A stretch of 42,912 nucleotides of DNA from an uncultured Myroides sp. (GCA_913777665.1 CAJYTF010000002.1:1-42912); one strand, 5' to 3'; numbered from the stretch's first letter, positions 1 through 8,216 are shown. Notes: generated by a model not told the origin, from the sequence alone. Made by a program: numbers and translations.

Positions 1-18
1 TAAATATTAATATTTAAA

Positions 19-79
19 TTCACAATTGTAAAACATTATAGTTTACATTTGTAAAAACACTTTTGTTTACATTTGTAAA
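19..79 (+). promoter_or_regulatory. Three tandem operator-like palindromes
   Basis: Three near-identical 14-bp imperfect palindromes of the form TTTACA-NN-TGTAAA lie at 19-32 (degenerate, TTCACAATTGTAAA), 42-55 and 66-79 (both TTTACATTTGTAAA). Start-to-start spacing is 23 and 24 bp, so all three would sit on roughly the same face of the helix. They end 33 bp before the start of the XRE-type regulator, so autoregulation by that protein is the obvious inference. The repeats are seen directly; the binding protein is not. Confidence 0.7.
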
Positions 80-112
80 TCGTATTTTTAAACAAAAAAA
101 TAACTTTTTCTT

Positions 113-580
113 ATGAAATTCAGTAAACAGCTACAAAAAATAATGCATCATTTTGGTTTAAGCACAACCGAACTGGCAGACAAAATTATGGTTCCAAAAG
201 CAACTATTTCGCACTTAATTTCGGAGCGAAATAAACCGAGTTTAGAGTTTATAATGAAGTTGCATACCACCTTTCCTACCCTAAATTTAGAATGGTTGAT
301 TTACGAAAAAGAGCCTTTTTTGATAACTGAAATTCATCCAAAATCAATCGAAAAAGATCAAATTGAAACACCTGTTTTAAATGAAATTTTGGATTTTGAA
401 ACGGTAAATGAAATCGAAAATGAAGATCAATCTAAAATCGAAACAGAAGAAATCGAACCTAAAAATATCAGTCAAAATATAACGGAGAATCCAAAAAACA
501 TTTTATCTTTCCAATCTAAAGAAATTGACTGCATCGTTATTTTTTACAACGACGGAAGTTTTAAAAAGTACAATCCGTAA
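113..580 (+). CDS. XRE-family helix-turn-helix regulator
   Basis: Predicted 155-residue DNA-binding protein. Residues about 5-65 form a Cro/C1-type helix-turn-helix (LSTTELADKI, then VPKATISHLISERNKPS as turn and recognition helix, then FIMKLHTTFPTLNLEWL). The rest is a long acidic, low-complexity linker rich in E, N, I and K, ending in a short strand-like tail (IDCIVIFYNDGSFKKYNP). This architecture, with an HTH and an acidic tail, is common for small regulators in flavobacteria. The ATG at 113 is the only good start. The stop codon directly abuts the ATG of the next gene, so the two are probably co-transcribed. Three palindromes upstream (19-79) suggest autoregulation. Nothing phage-like follows, so a prophage repressor is unlikely. 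Effector and targets are unknown. Confidence 0.85.
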   Translation: MKFSKQLQKIMHHFGLSTTELADKIMVPKATISHLISERNKPSLEFIMKLHTTFPTLNLEWLIYEKEPFLITEIHPKSIEKDQIETPVLNEILDFETVNEIENEDQSKIETEEIEPKNISQNITENPKNILSFQSKEIDCIVIFYNDGSFKKYNP

Positions 581-1249
581 ATGAGTATTTTAAAAAAGTA
601 TTTTAGTTATTTAAACATAATTCCAGAACGCACCTACCAATCTACCTACAACGGTGTTTTGGAAATTAACTGGCTGAACGGTAAAAAAATTCTGGATACC
701 AAAAACACCAACTACTCCTACGGAAATTTGGGAAAAGTTTTGTATAAAGGTTTAAGATCGGTTACAACTGATTTTCGCAGTGAAGAAACATCGATCTTGA
801 TTTTAGGTTTGGGCGGTGGCGATGTGGTAAAACAGTTAAGAAATAACTTTAAATCGAACGCAAACATTACGGCTATTGAGATTGATCCGGTTATTATTGA
901 AGTTGCCTTAAAGGAATTCGATATTATTCCCAACAGCAAATTGGAAATTGTGAATAACGACGCCAACGTTTTTTTAAAATACACCAAAGAGCGCTACAGC
1001 CTTATTATTGTTGATCTTTTTAACGATGTAACTATTCCGGATTTTGTTTTTCAGACTGAATTCATCAAATCGGTTTACAATGTTTTACATTTGAACGGCA
1101 GCATAATTTTTAATACCTTTATTTTAAGTGATGTACACAAAGTACGAAACAAAAAGTTTGTCGAAAATTTAAAACGGTACTTTTCTGTTGAAGAATTCCC
1201 AAACTTATACGGTCACAATCATTTAATTATCACAAAAAAAGTAAAATGA
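581..1249 (+). CDS. Spermidine-synthase-like methyltransferase
   Basis: 222-residue Rossmann-fold protein of the spermidine synthase / SAM-dependent methyltransferase superfamily. The glycine-rich cofactor loop ILGLGGGD lies near residues 73-80, an acidic ribose-binding position follows in ITAIEIDP, then NNDANVFLK and the strand IIVDLFND (motif IV region). The protein is shorter than bona fide spermidine synthases (about 280 residues), and I cannot recognise the full polyamine pocket, so the substrate should be left open. It starts directly after the regulator stop and overlaps the next gene by ATGA (1246-1249), which implies translational coupling in a three-gene operon. Confidence 0.8.
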   Translation: MSILKKYFSYLNIIPERTYQSTYNGVLEINWLNGKKILDTKNTNYSYGNLGKVLYKGLRSVTTDFRSEETSILILGLGGGDVVKQLRNNFKSNANITAIEIDPVIIEVALKEFDIIPNSKLEIVNNDANVFLKYTKERYSLIIVDLFNDVTIPDFVFQTEFIKSVYNVLHLNGSIIFNTFILSDVHKVRNKKFVENLKRYFSVEEFPNLYGHNHLIITKKVK

Positions 1250-2139
1250 AAACATACATTTATATAGTAATTGTTTTGTTGGGATCGATCTCTGCAAAAG
1301 CGCAATACACAAAAGACATAAATACCAACCGACCTAGTTCTTCTATGGGCGCGTACAGCGTTAGTAAAGGAATTTTTCAGATTGAAGGTGGATATACTTA
1401 TCAAAACGATGAATTTCACACCGAAAAAGTAAATACAAGCAATAATTTTAATTTACAGTTGCGATACGGCGAAATGCTTGAAAATTTAGAGTTTGTTGCC
1501 GATTTATATTTTAGCAGCTACAACCAAACCGATTACAATGTCGATTTAAGCAACAGCGGTTTTCGTCAGCTAAATTTTGGGGCGAAATTTTTAATTTACG
1601 ATCATTACAAATATTACGTTGAAAAACGAAATGTTTACAGCTGGAAAGCAAACCAGCGTTTTAAATGGGGAAGATTGATTCCGGCAATATCGATTTACGT
1701 AGGCGGACAATTTAATTTTAAACACAATATTTATTACCCAGAATTACCAGAAGTTGGCTTAAAAACCATGCTTATTGCCCAGCAACATTTAAGCAAACGT
1801 TTCAGCATTACCTATAACTTTATTGGCGAAAATGTTACCGAAGATGAATTTAGAAACATTAGTTATATTGTAACAGCATCGTTGGGTTTAAGCGACAGAT
1901 GGAGCATTTTTGGCGAACATCAGGGAATTATTGATCGTAAATACAACAATATTGCAGTTCCGTTTATGAACGAAGCATCTTTAAAAGGTGGATTAACCTA
2001 TAAAATTCATCAAAATTTACAGATTGATGCTTTCGGCGGAACAAGTCTAGAAAATACTCCTCATAAAATTCAGGCAGGAATTGGTGCTTCGTGGAGAAAT
2101 CATAAAAAATATGAGTTTAAAGACCCTATGGAACTTTAA
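1246..2139 (+). CDS. Outer-membrane transporter-like beta-barrel protein
   Basis: 297-residue exported protein with signal peptide MKTYIYIVIVLLGSISAKAQ. The mature part begins with NTNRPSSSMGAYSVSKG and continues as many amphipathic strands ending in aromatic residues. This matches the pattern of the phenol MetA-type 'transporter' outer-membrane proteins (Pfam Phenol_MetA_deg) frequent in Bacteroidota. Function in such proteins is generally unproven. The start codon overlaps the stop of the methyltransferase gene (ATGA). What links a regulator, a methyltransferase and a barrel in one operon is not clear from the sequence. Confidence 0.7.
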   Translation: MKTYIYIVIVLLGSISAKAQYTKDINTNRPSSSMGAYSVSKGIFQIEGGYTYQNDEFHTEKVNTSNNFNLQLRYGEMLENLEFVADLYFSSYNQTDYNVDLSNSGFRQLNFGAKFLIYDHYKYYVEKRNVYSWKANQRFKWGRLIPAISIYVGGQFNFKHNIYYPELPEVGLKTMLIAQQHLSKRFSITYNFIGENVTEDEFRNISYIVTASLGLSDRWSIFGEHQGIIDRKYNNIAVPFMNEASLKGGLTYKIHQNLQIDAFGGTSLENTPHKIQAGIGASWRNHKKYEFKDPMEL

Positions 2140-2184
2140 TAGAAAATCAAGCAATCTAAAAAGTTTCTTTCCAAACAAAAACCT

Positions 2185-2192
2185 TACATTTG
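2185..2192 (+). promoter_or_regulatory. -7 promoter box of the antiporter gene
   Basis: TACATTTG matches the Bacteroidota -7 consensus TAnnTTTG exactly. It predicts transcription starting around 2199. That rules out the in-frame TTG at 2190, which lies inside the box, and supports the ATG at 2214 as the start of the antiporter. Confidence 0.65.
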
Positions 2193-2213
2193 TTCTGTAA
2201 AAAAACTTTTTTA

Positions 2214-3503
2214 ATGAAAATTTTAAAGAATTTCTTCCCCTTATTTTTATTTTTCGGAATATATTTAAGCTCAGGAATTTATTATAACGATTTTTACGCG
2301 TTATCGCCCGTTATTATTGCTTTTGGTGCAGTTGCATTTGCAATAATCTACTTTAAAGGATCAATTAATAAAAATATCGACTTATTTTTAAAAGGTGCCG
2401 GCAATAATCAAATATTAACCATGTGTTTTATATTTTTCTTGTCCGGATCTTTTAGTTTTATTACAAAAGAAATTGGCAGTGTAGATTATTTGGTTGCCTT
2501 AATTTTAAACCATATTACTCCGCAGGTATTATTCATTGCTTTTTTTGTTATATCCTGCTTAATATCTTTTGCTTTAGGTACATCGGTTGGTACAATTGTT
2601 ACTTTAGCACCACTTTTGCCAGGATTGTCAAGCGGCAGTACCGATGCTTTAATTCTACTTTCGGGCAGTTTGTTGGGCGGTGCAATGTTTGGCGATAATC
2701 TTTCTATAATATCAGACACTACTATTGCAGCAACCCAAACTATGGGTGTAAAAATGATTGATAAATTTAAAGCAAACGGACTAATAGCGCTAATTGCTGC
2801 ACTAATTACGTGTATTTTTATCTATTTAAATCAACCCGAATTTACTTCAAGCATTCTTCACAAAAGCGATAAAACAGGTACTGTTCTACTTCCTTACATT
2901 GCAATTGTAGTACTAGCATTATGCCGTTTACATGTATTAGTTGTATTAACAATAAGTTGCTTATTAGCTATAGTCATTGCGTTTTTTCAATACTTATCCT
3001 TTTTGTCGATTTCTAAACTAACATTAGACGGTATGCAATCTACCTTCGAAATTTCGTTACTTTCATTGTTAATTGGCGGATTATCATTCTTAATCGAGAA
3101 AAATAAAGGATTTGAAAATGTTTTATCACTTATTTCAAAAAGTAAAAAACCATGGGTAGCAGTTTCATCTATAATATCAATGATCGTTTTTATTAACATG
3201 GCTGTTGCAAATAATACCATTGCGTTGCTGATTTGCGGACCAATTGCAAGACAGATTTCCGAACGATTTAATCTAAACAAAATTCGAATAACATCTTTAT
3301 TAGATATTTTCAGTTGTATAACGCAAGGATTTATTCCATACGGTGCGCAAGTTTTAATATTGCTTGCCTTGATAAATCAGAAAATCAGTTTTATAGATTT
3401 GGTTTCTAAAAGTTACTATTTAATCATTCTATTATTTGTAAGCGTTATTTACATTGTATTTTTTATGAATAAGAATGAAAAACGATTAGAAAAAACAGTT
3501 TAA
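2214..3503 (+). CDS. NhaC-type Na+/H+ antiporter family protein
   Basis: 429-residue polytopic membrane protein with about 11-12 hydrophobic helices. The stretch LGGAMFGDNLSIISDTTIAA (about residues 160-179) is the family signature of NhaC-type antiporters, with acidic residues expected to take part in cation binding. Further family-like segments are GTSVGTIVTLAPLLPGL and NTIALLICGPIARQI. It probably exchanges sodium (or a metabolite, as in malate/lactate antiporters) for protons across the inner membrane; the substrate cannot be decided here. The start at 2214 is chosen because a perfect -7 promoter box covers the upstream TTG alternative. It is followed closely by fabG, which has its own promoter. 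Confidence 0.82.
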   Translation: MKILKNFFPLFLFFGIYLSSGIYYNDFYALSPVIIAFGAVAFAIIYFKGSINKNIDLFLKGAGNNQILTMCFIFFLSGSFSFITKEIGSVDYLVALILNHITPQVLFIAFFVISCLISFALGTSVGTIVTLAPLLPGLSSGSTDALILLSGSLLGGAMFGDNLSIISDTTIAATQTMGVKMIDKFKANGLIALIAALITCIFIYLNQPEFTSSILHKSDKTGTVLLPYIAIVVLALCRLHVLVVLTISCLLAIVIAFFQYLSFLSISKLTLDGMQSTFEISLLSLLIGGLSFLIEKNKGFENVLSLISKSKKPWVAVSSIISMIVFINMAVANNTIALLICGPIARQISERFNLNKIRITSLLDIFSCITQGFIPYGAQVLILLALINQKISFIDLVSKSYYLIILLFVSVIYIVFFMNKNEKRLEKTV

Positions 3504-3508
3504 ATAAT

Positions 3509-3516
3509 TATATTTG
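3509..3516 (+). promoter_or_regulatory. -7 promoter box of fabG
   Basis: TATATTTG matches TAnnTTTG. It overlaps the in-frame TTG alternative start at 3514, so the ATG at 3541 is the real start, giving a 248-residue FabG. Confidence 0.6.
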
Positions 3517-3540
3517 CCTAAAAGTGTTAAAAACTATTAC

Positions 3541-4287
3541 ATGAAATTATTAGAAGGAAAAACCGCAATAATAACAGGAGCAACTCGTGGAATTGGTAGA
3601 GGCATTGCTTTAACTTTCGCAAAACAAGGTGCAAATGTTGCATTTACATACAGCTCATCCGAAGAAGCTGCTGTTGCTTTAGAACAAGAATTAACAGTAT
3701 TTGGTGTTAAAGCAAAATCATACAAATCTAACGCAGCAGATTTTAACGAAGCTCAATCTTTAGTTGATCAGGTGTTAGAATTTTTTGGAACTGTTGATAT
3801 TTTAATTAACAATGCAGGTATTACAAAGGATAACTTGTTGATGAGAATGAGCGAAACTGATTTTGATAATGTAATGGATGTGAATTTGAAATCGGTTTTT
3901 AACATGACCAAAGCGGTTCAAAAGACCATGCTTAAAACCAGAAACGGAGTAATTATTAATATGAGTTCAGTTGTTGGTGTGAAAGGAAATGCGGGTCAGG
4001 CAAATTACGCAGCATCGAAAGCAGGAATTATTGGTTTTTCAAAATCGGTAGCTTTAGAATTAGGTTCAAGAAACATTCGTTGTAATGTGGTTGCTCCAGG
4101 ATTTATTGAAACTGAAATGACTGCAAAATTAGGCGAAGAAACCGTTAAAGGGTGGACAGACGCTATTCCATTAAAACGTGGTGGAACTCCAGAAGATATA
4201 GCAAATGCTTGTGTATTCTTATCATCAGATTTAGCGACCTACATTACCGGTCAGGTTATAAATGTTGATGGCGGAATGCTAACATAA
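3541..4287 (+). CDS. fabG: 3-oxoacyl-[acyl-carrier-protein] reductase
   Basis: 248-residue short-chain dehydrogenase that reduces 3-oxoacyl-ACP with NADPH in fatty-acid elongation. Visible motifs are the cofactor loop TGATRGIGRG (residues 12-21), NNAG (90-93), catalytic Ser143 in INMSSVVG, Tyr156 and Lys160 in YAASK, and the loop PGFIETEMT. The N-terminal extension reading from a TTG at 3514 is rejected because the promoter lies there and the usual FabG length is about 245-250. It is followed by a strong terminator at 4295-4317. Its usual fatty-acid synthesis neighbours (acpP, fabF) are not in the window, so a paralogous role cannot be excluded. Confidence 0.92.
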   Translation: MKLLEGKTAIITGATRGIGRGIALTFAKQGANVAFTYSSSEEAAVALEQELTVFGVKAKSYKSNAADFNEAQSLVDQVLEFFGTVDILINNAGITKDNLLMRMSETDFDNVMDVNLKSVFNMTKAVQKTMLKTRNGVIINMSSVVGVKGNAGQANYAASKAGIIGFSKSVALELGSRNIRCNVVAPGFIETEMTAKLGEETVKGWTDAIPLKRGGTPEDIANACVFLSSDLATYITGQVINVDGGMLT

Positions 4288-4294
4288 TATATCA

Positions 4295-4321
4295 AAACCT
4301 TCTTTTACAGAAGGTTTTTTT
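4295..4321 (+). terminator. Rho-independent terminator after fabG
   Basis: A 9-bp stem (AAACCTTCT / AGAAGGTTT) with a 5-nt loop is followed by a T-run. Confidence 0.85.
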
Positions 4322-4389
4322 ATTTTAAACGATTCTTCAAATTTCATATTACATTATTTTTTAGTACATTTAATGTAAAAGATTTTACT

Positions 4390-5151
4390 ATGAAAAAGAT
4401 AAAGTTACTATGTTTTGCGATTTTGATAGCTTTTGTAAGTTCGTGTAAAAGCAAGCAAACTACCGTGGATAATTCTTCTTCTGCAAAGAAATTCAATGAA
4501 AAAACGTTTGATCCGTATTTTAAAGGATTGGGAACCGAACCTTTTTGGAACATTGAAATAAGCGATGATTTTATTGTTTATAAAGATATTGATGGAAAAT
4601 CAGAAGTTTTTCCTGTGAATAGTATCGATAAAGCACAAGATGCCAATGTTCAATTGATAAGATCTGAAAGTGGTAATCAGCAATTACGAGTTACTATTAC
4701 GCAAAAATCGTGTTCTGATGGAATGTCAGACACCGAGTTCGATTACAAAACCGAAGTTTCGATCATTACAAAAGAAAACGAACTAAAATTAAACGGCTGC
4801 GGTAATTACATTATTCCTTTAAAATTACAAGGTAAATGGAATTTAAGTAGTTTTAATGGAGTTGAAATACCGCAAGACAAATACCTTAAAACACCTTATT
4901 TACAGTTTGAAAATGAAGAAAAACATGTAAGTGGCAATGCAAGCTGCAATGGTTTAAACGGTGGTGTTTTTTTTGATAACGAACACATTCGCTTTTCTAA
5001 ATTAGCTGTAACACGTATGATGTGCGTGCACGAAAACATGGAAACCGAATTTTTAAAAGAAATAGCAACTATTACCAACTATAAAATTATTGATAACGAA
5101 CTTCACCTTTTCAAAAGCGCCGAGCTAAAAATGATTTTCAAGAAAGAATAA
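4390..5151 (+). CDS. META-domain lipoprotein
   Basis: 253-residue lipoprotein with signal peptide and lipobox VSSC (Cys19). Two domains follow. Residues about 40-140 (GLGTEPFWNIEI ... LNGCG) resemble the COG3650 'predicted membrane protein' module. Residues about 148-253 (LQGKWNLSSFNG ... GNASCNGLNGG ... TRMMCVHENMETEFL) are a META/HslJ domain with its typical paired cysteines. HslJ-type proteins are linked to envelope stress and novobiocin resistance in E. coli, but the exact role here is unknown. It is monocistronic: a terminator precedes it and a very long bidirectional hairpin follows. Confidence 0.85.
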   Translation: MKKIKLLCFAILIAFVSSCKSKQTTVDNSSSAKKFNEKTFDPYFKGLGTEPFWNIEISDDFIVYKDIDGKSEVFPVNSIDKAQDANVQLIRSESGNQQLRVTITQKSCSDGMSDTEFDYKTEVSIITKENELKLNGCGNYIIPLKLQGKWNLSSFNGVEIPQDKYLKTPYLQFENEEKHVSGNASCNGLNGGVFFDNEHIRFSKLAVTRMMCVHENMETEFLKEIATITNYKIIDNELHLFKSAELKMIFKKE

Positions 5152-5157
5152 ACTCGA

Positions 5158-5210
5158 ATTTAAAGTAAAAATGAGTCCAATATTAAATTGGATTCATTTT
5201 TACTTTAAAT
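5158..5210. terminator. Long bidirectional terminator hairpin
   Basis: Two 24-nt arms (5158-5181 and 5187-5210) pair around a 5-nt loop with a single G-U wobble. It sits between the convergent META lipoprotein and CoA-transferase genes and contains A- and T-runs on both sides, so it can terminate in both directions. Confidence 0.85.
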
Positions 5211-5244
5211 ATTTCTAAACTTAACAAAATTAAATACAATAAAT

Positions 5245-6747
5245 TTAAACAAGTGTTTCTTGTTTTTGCATACTTCCCGTTTGTTTTAAACGGTTATGAA
5301 ATTTAAAGGCTTCTTCTAAAATGTGCGGTGTTTGTCCGCCGGTTTGGTTGCATGCTCGTTGAAAGTAATCGCGAATTTCTGCTTTAAAATCAGGATGAAC
5401 ACAGTTTTCTATAATAACTTCGGCACGTTCGCGCGGAGCCAATCCTCTTAAATCTGCCAAACCTTGATCGGTTACCAAAATATCAACATCGTGTTCGGTA
5501 TGATCGTGGTGTGTAACCATTGGCACTACATGTGAAATATTGTTTTCTTTTGATGCCGATTGGCAAACAAAAATGCTTAAATAGGCATTACGAGCAAAAT
5601 CGCCTGATCCGCCAATTCCGTTCATCATTTTACTGCCCGAAATATGTGTAGAATTCACGTTACCATAAATATCAAATTCAATCGCCGTATTAATTCCGAT
5701 GATTCCTAATCTGCGGACAACTTCAGGAGCATTTGAAATATTTTGCGGACGAAGAATTAATTTATCTTTATAATTATCGAAATTTTCAATCAATCGATCA
5801 TAACAACTTTTTGAAACGGTAATCGAAGATCCCGAAGCAAAATCAAGATTTCCTGAATCGATCAATTCAAAAGTAGAATCCTGCAAAACTTCAGAATACA
5901 TGGTTAAATTCTTAAACTTAGAATTTTTAAAACCCATTAAAACCGAATTCGCTACTTTACCAATTCCCGCTTGCAAAGGCAGTAAACTGTAAGTCAGCTT
6001 TCCTTTTTTAACTTCACTTTCAAAAAAGTTTAAAAGATGGTTTGATATCGCAGTTGTTTTAACATCGGGATCAGAAATTACTGCAGGTTGATCGGTAATA
6101 TCGGTGTAAACAACGGCAATTACTTTTTCGGGATCAATTTTAATAAAGTGCTCGCCAATTCTGTCTGTTGGGGTGTGAATGTTAATTACATCGCGATCCG
6201 GATACGAATTTGGCACTGAACAATCGTGAATTCCTTTAAAAGACAAAGGAATTTTTGTATTGATTTCTATAATGATTTTTTTAGCCTGTGCAGCAAAAAA
6301 AGCCGAATTACCGATAGATGTTGTTGGAATAATGTTTCCGTTTTCATCAATCAAAGAGGCTTCAATAATAGCAACATTAACCGGCGCAATATGCCCACAG
6401 ATTAACTGTTCAACCGTTTCGCTTAAATGTTGGTCGATATATTTTAAACGATAATCGTTAATTGATTTTCGCAAAGCCGGATCTGCCATAAAAGGCATTC
6501 TGCGTAACAACGCGTTGTTTTCTGCCAAATCAGCGTCGGTTGTATAACCTAACGATGCTCCGGTAATTAGCGTAATGGCAATATCTTCGGTTGCGGCGCG
6601 CTTTGCAAATGCAGGCAAAACAGACTTACTGTCGCCCGCCTTTGTAAAACCGCTAGCCCCTACTACATTGTTATTTTCAATCAACAAAGCCGCTTTATCG
6701 GCAGCCATTACTTTATCAATATAATTTCTATATAAAATTCTATCCAT
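5245..6747 (-). CDS. Acetyl-CoA hydrolase / succinyl-CoA:acetate CoA-transferase family
   Basis: 500-residue class I CoA-transferase. It transfers CoA between acyl-CoA and a carboxylate; the closest architecture is the succinate CoA-transferase subfamily (AarC/Cat1-like, about 500 residues). Visible features: GASLGYTTDADLAE near the N-terminus, the catalytic glutamate E286 in MYSEVLQDS, and the oxyanion/CoA loop GIGGSGDF (377-384), followed by VTHHDHTEHDVDILVTDQG and DLRGLAPRERA. In an aerobic flavobacterium it could make or use acetate and succinyl-CoA around the citric-acid cycle; the direction is inference. A TAnnTTTG box lies on the minus strand at 6781-6788 (TAAATTTG), about 34 bp before the start. 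Confidence 0.88.
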   Translation of the reverse strand: MDRILYRNYIDKVMAADKAALLIENNNVVGASGFTKAGDSKSVLPAFAKRAATEDIAITLITGASLGYTTDADLAENNALLRRMPFMADPALRKSINDYRLKYIDQHLSETVEQLICGHIAPVNVAIIEASLIDENGNIIPTTSIGNSAFFAAQAKKIIIEINTKIPLSFKGIHDCSVPNSYPDRDVINIHTPTDRIGEHFIKIDPEKVIAVVYTDITDQPAVISDPDVKTTAISNHLLNFFESEVKKGKLTYSLLPLQAGIGKVANSVLMGFKNSKFKNLTMYSEVLQDSTFELIDSGNLDFASGSSITVSKSCYDRLIENFDNYKDKLILRPQNISNAPEVVRRLGIIGINTAIEFDIYGNVNSTHISGSKMMNGIGGSGDFARNAYLSIFVCQSASKENNISHVVPMVTHHDHTEHDVDILVTDQGLADLRGLAPRERAEVIIENCVHPDFKAEIRDYFQRACNQTGGQTPHILEEAFKFHNRLKQTGSMQKQETLV

Positions 6748-6780
6748 TATTTTGTTGTCGTTTGTTATTTTCGTGACTTA

Positions 6781-6788
6781 CAAATTTA
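6781..6788 (-). promoter_or_regulatory. -7 promoter box of the CoA-transferase gene
   Basis: On the minus strand this reads TAAATTTG, a match to TAnnTTTG, with about 34 bp from box to start codon. No convincing -33 element was seen. Confidence 0.5.
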
Positions 6789-6912
6789 CAAAATGCACAA
6801 ACAATAATTTATTAAACAAAAAACAATTCAATTTTGAACGTTATTTTTAAGAAATTAATCAAAATTTTAAGATTTAATTTTTATTCACAAAAAAAGAATC
6901 ACGAAAAAAAAT

Positions 6913-7785
6913 CTATTCAATAATTTTATTTAAAGCAAATTGAATTAATTCATCTATCGTTTTATAGGGATCAGCGCTAAAAGTTCCACTTTTACGATTG
7001 GCTACAATTGCGTTTAACGACAATGCTTTATGAGCTAATAATTTAGATAAGCCATAAATTGCAGCGGTTTCCATTTCTAAATTGGTTGCTTTTAAACCAT
7101 CAAATTCAAACGAATCTATTTTATCGTTCAATAACTCGTCGTTCAGTTTTAAGCGTAAAACTCTGCCTTGCGCGCCGTAAAATCCGCCGGCTGTAACGGT
7201 AATTCCTTCAAAAACGGTATCAGCTTTAAACTTTTTAACCAAATCACTATCAGCAGAAACAACATACGGCAAACCTTTGTTTAAATCCCAATTGGTGTGA
7301 TTTACAAACGCTTTTTCTATTGATTGACTTTGAATATTTTGAAGATCATAACTGCGCAACATGTTATCGGTACCAATGGCGAAAGCCGACATTAATAAAG
7401 AATCTACAGGAATATCTGCTTGCAACGAACCCGATGTTCCAACACGTACAATATTTAAACTGGTTAAGTTAGATTTTGCCGTTTTTGTTTCAAAATCTAT
7501 ATTTACCAAAGCATCTAATTCGTTCAGAACAATATCGATATTATCCGGACCAATTCCTGTTGAAATTACGGTTAAACGTTTACCTTTATAAATTCCCGTT
7601 TGAGTTTTGAATTCCCGTTTTTGAGTAGAAAATTCAACCGAATCAAAATATTTTGTAATGGATTCTACTCGATCCTGATCACCAACAAAAATGATGTCGT
7701 TTGCTATATTTTCGGGTTTTAAATTCAAATGATAAACGCTGCCGTCGGGGTTTAAAATAAGTTCCGAATCTTTAATTTTTTCCAT
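6913..7785 (-). CDS. Nucleoside phosphorylase (uridine phosphorylase-like)
   Basis: 290-residue member of the PNP/UDP phosphorylase family, which splits nucleosides with phosphate for salvage. Visible family motifs: IIFVGDQDRVESI (phosphate loop), ISTGIGPDN, IVRVGTSGSL, TVTAGGFYGAQGR, and ATNLEMETAAIYGL, the last containing the Glu-Met-Glu that contacts ribose. The GGFYGAQGR stretch is closer to uridine phosphorylases than to purine ones, but base specificity is inferred. It is preceded by yciH with only one base between stop and start, and it has a strong Shine-Dalgarno sequence formed by the last codons of yciH. Confidence 0.85.
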   Translation of the reverse strand: MEKIKDSELILNPDGSVYHLNLKPENIANDIIFVGDQDRVESITKYFDSVEFSTQKREFKTQTGIYKGKRLTVISTGIGPDNIDIVLNELDALVNIDFETKTAKSNLTSLNIVRVGTSGSLQADIPVDSLLMSAFAIGTDNMLRSYDLQNIQSQSIEKAFVNHTNWDLNKGLPYVVSADSDLVKKFKADTVFEGITVTAGGFYGAQGRVLRLKLNDELLNDKIDSFEFDGLKATNLEMETAAIYGLSKLLAHKALSLNAIVANRKSGTFSADPYKTIDELIQFALNKIIE

Positions 7786-7786
7786 A

Positions 7787-8137
7787 TCAACCTCCTACTC
7801 GTTTTACTTTATAACCTTTATTTTTAAGGTAATCCATTATTTTATCGCGAAAATTTCCTTGAATGATAATTTCGCCATCTTTCGCACTTCCACCAACTCC
7901 GCACAAGGTTTTTAAATCCTTCCCTAACATCTTTAAATCATCGGCAGATCCAACAAAGCCTTTAATAACCGTAGCTACTTTTCCGCCACGGTTTTTCTTA
8001 TCTAAATGTGCTTCAAGATGCTGTTGGTTTGGATCTAACGTTTCTTCGGTTTCATCATTCTGGTTAAACTCAAAATCTTTATTGGTAGAAAAAACAAATC
8101 CTCCTAAATCTTCTAAACTCGATATTTTTTTTGCCAT
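7787..8137 (-). CDS. yciH: Translation initiation factor SUI1/YciH family
   Basis: 116-residue homologue of eukaryotic eIF1 (SUI1 domain). The conserved core is RGGKVATVIKGFVGSADDLKML, then LKTLCGVGGSAKDGEIIIQGN and a C-terminal lysine-rich strand. The N-terminal 50 residues are a less conserved acidic linker. The bacterial protein is associated with the small ribosomal subunit and start fidelity. It is the first gene of a two-gene unit with the nucleoside phosphorylase. A minus-strand TATATTTG box at 8161-8168 is its likely promoter, 23 bp upstream of the ATG. Confidence 0.88.
   Translation of the reverse strand: MAKKISSLEDLGGFVFSTNKDFEFNQNDETEETLDPNQQHLEAHLDKKNRGGKVATVIKGFVGSADDLKMLGKDLKTLCGVGGSAKDGEIIIQGNFRDKIMDYLKNKGYKVKRVGG
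7791..7796 (-). promoter_or_regulatory. Unusually strong Shine-Dalgarno inside yciH
   Basis: AGGAGG, 5 nt before the phosphorylase ATG. It is built from the last Val-Gly-Gly codons of yciH, with the yciH stop between it and the start. Most genes in this window show no Shine-Dalgarno sequence. Confidence 0.7.
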
Positions 8138-8160
8138 TTTTAACGATTAATTTTGATAAT

Positions 8161-8196
8161 CAAATATACATAAACTATACAGAAAGCTTATTTTTG
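8161..8196. promoter_or_regulatory. Divergent promoter pair (yciH / small gene)
   Basis: TATATTTG on the minus strand (8161-8168) points towards yciH, and TATTTTTG on the plus strand (8189-8196) points towards the small gene at 8217. Both match TAnnTTTG. Confidence 0.5.
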
Positions 8197-8216
8197 TAGT
8201 ATTAAAATTAACAATT

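Noticed and set aside
19..79. CRISPR-like repeat array
   Set aside because: Repeats are only 14 bp and palindromic with 9-10 bp spacers; they fit operators, and no cas genes are present.
1..580. Prophage or plasmid repressor region
   Set aside because: Only the XRE-type fold suggests it; no integrase, replication or structural phage genes follow.
2190..2213. N-terminal extension of the antiporter from a TTG
   Set aside because: The TTG is part of the -7 promoter box TACATTTG, so it would precede the transcription start.
3514..3540. N-terminal extension of FabG from a TTG
   Set aside because: It overlaps the promoter box and exceeds the usual FabG length.
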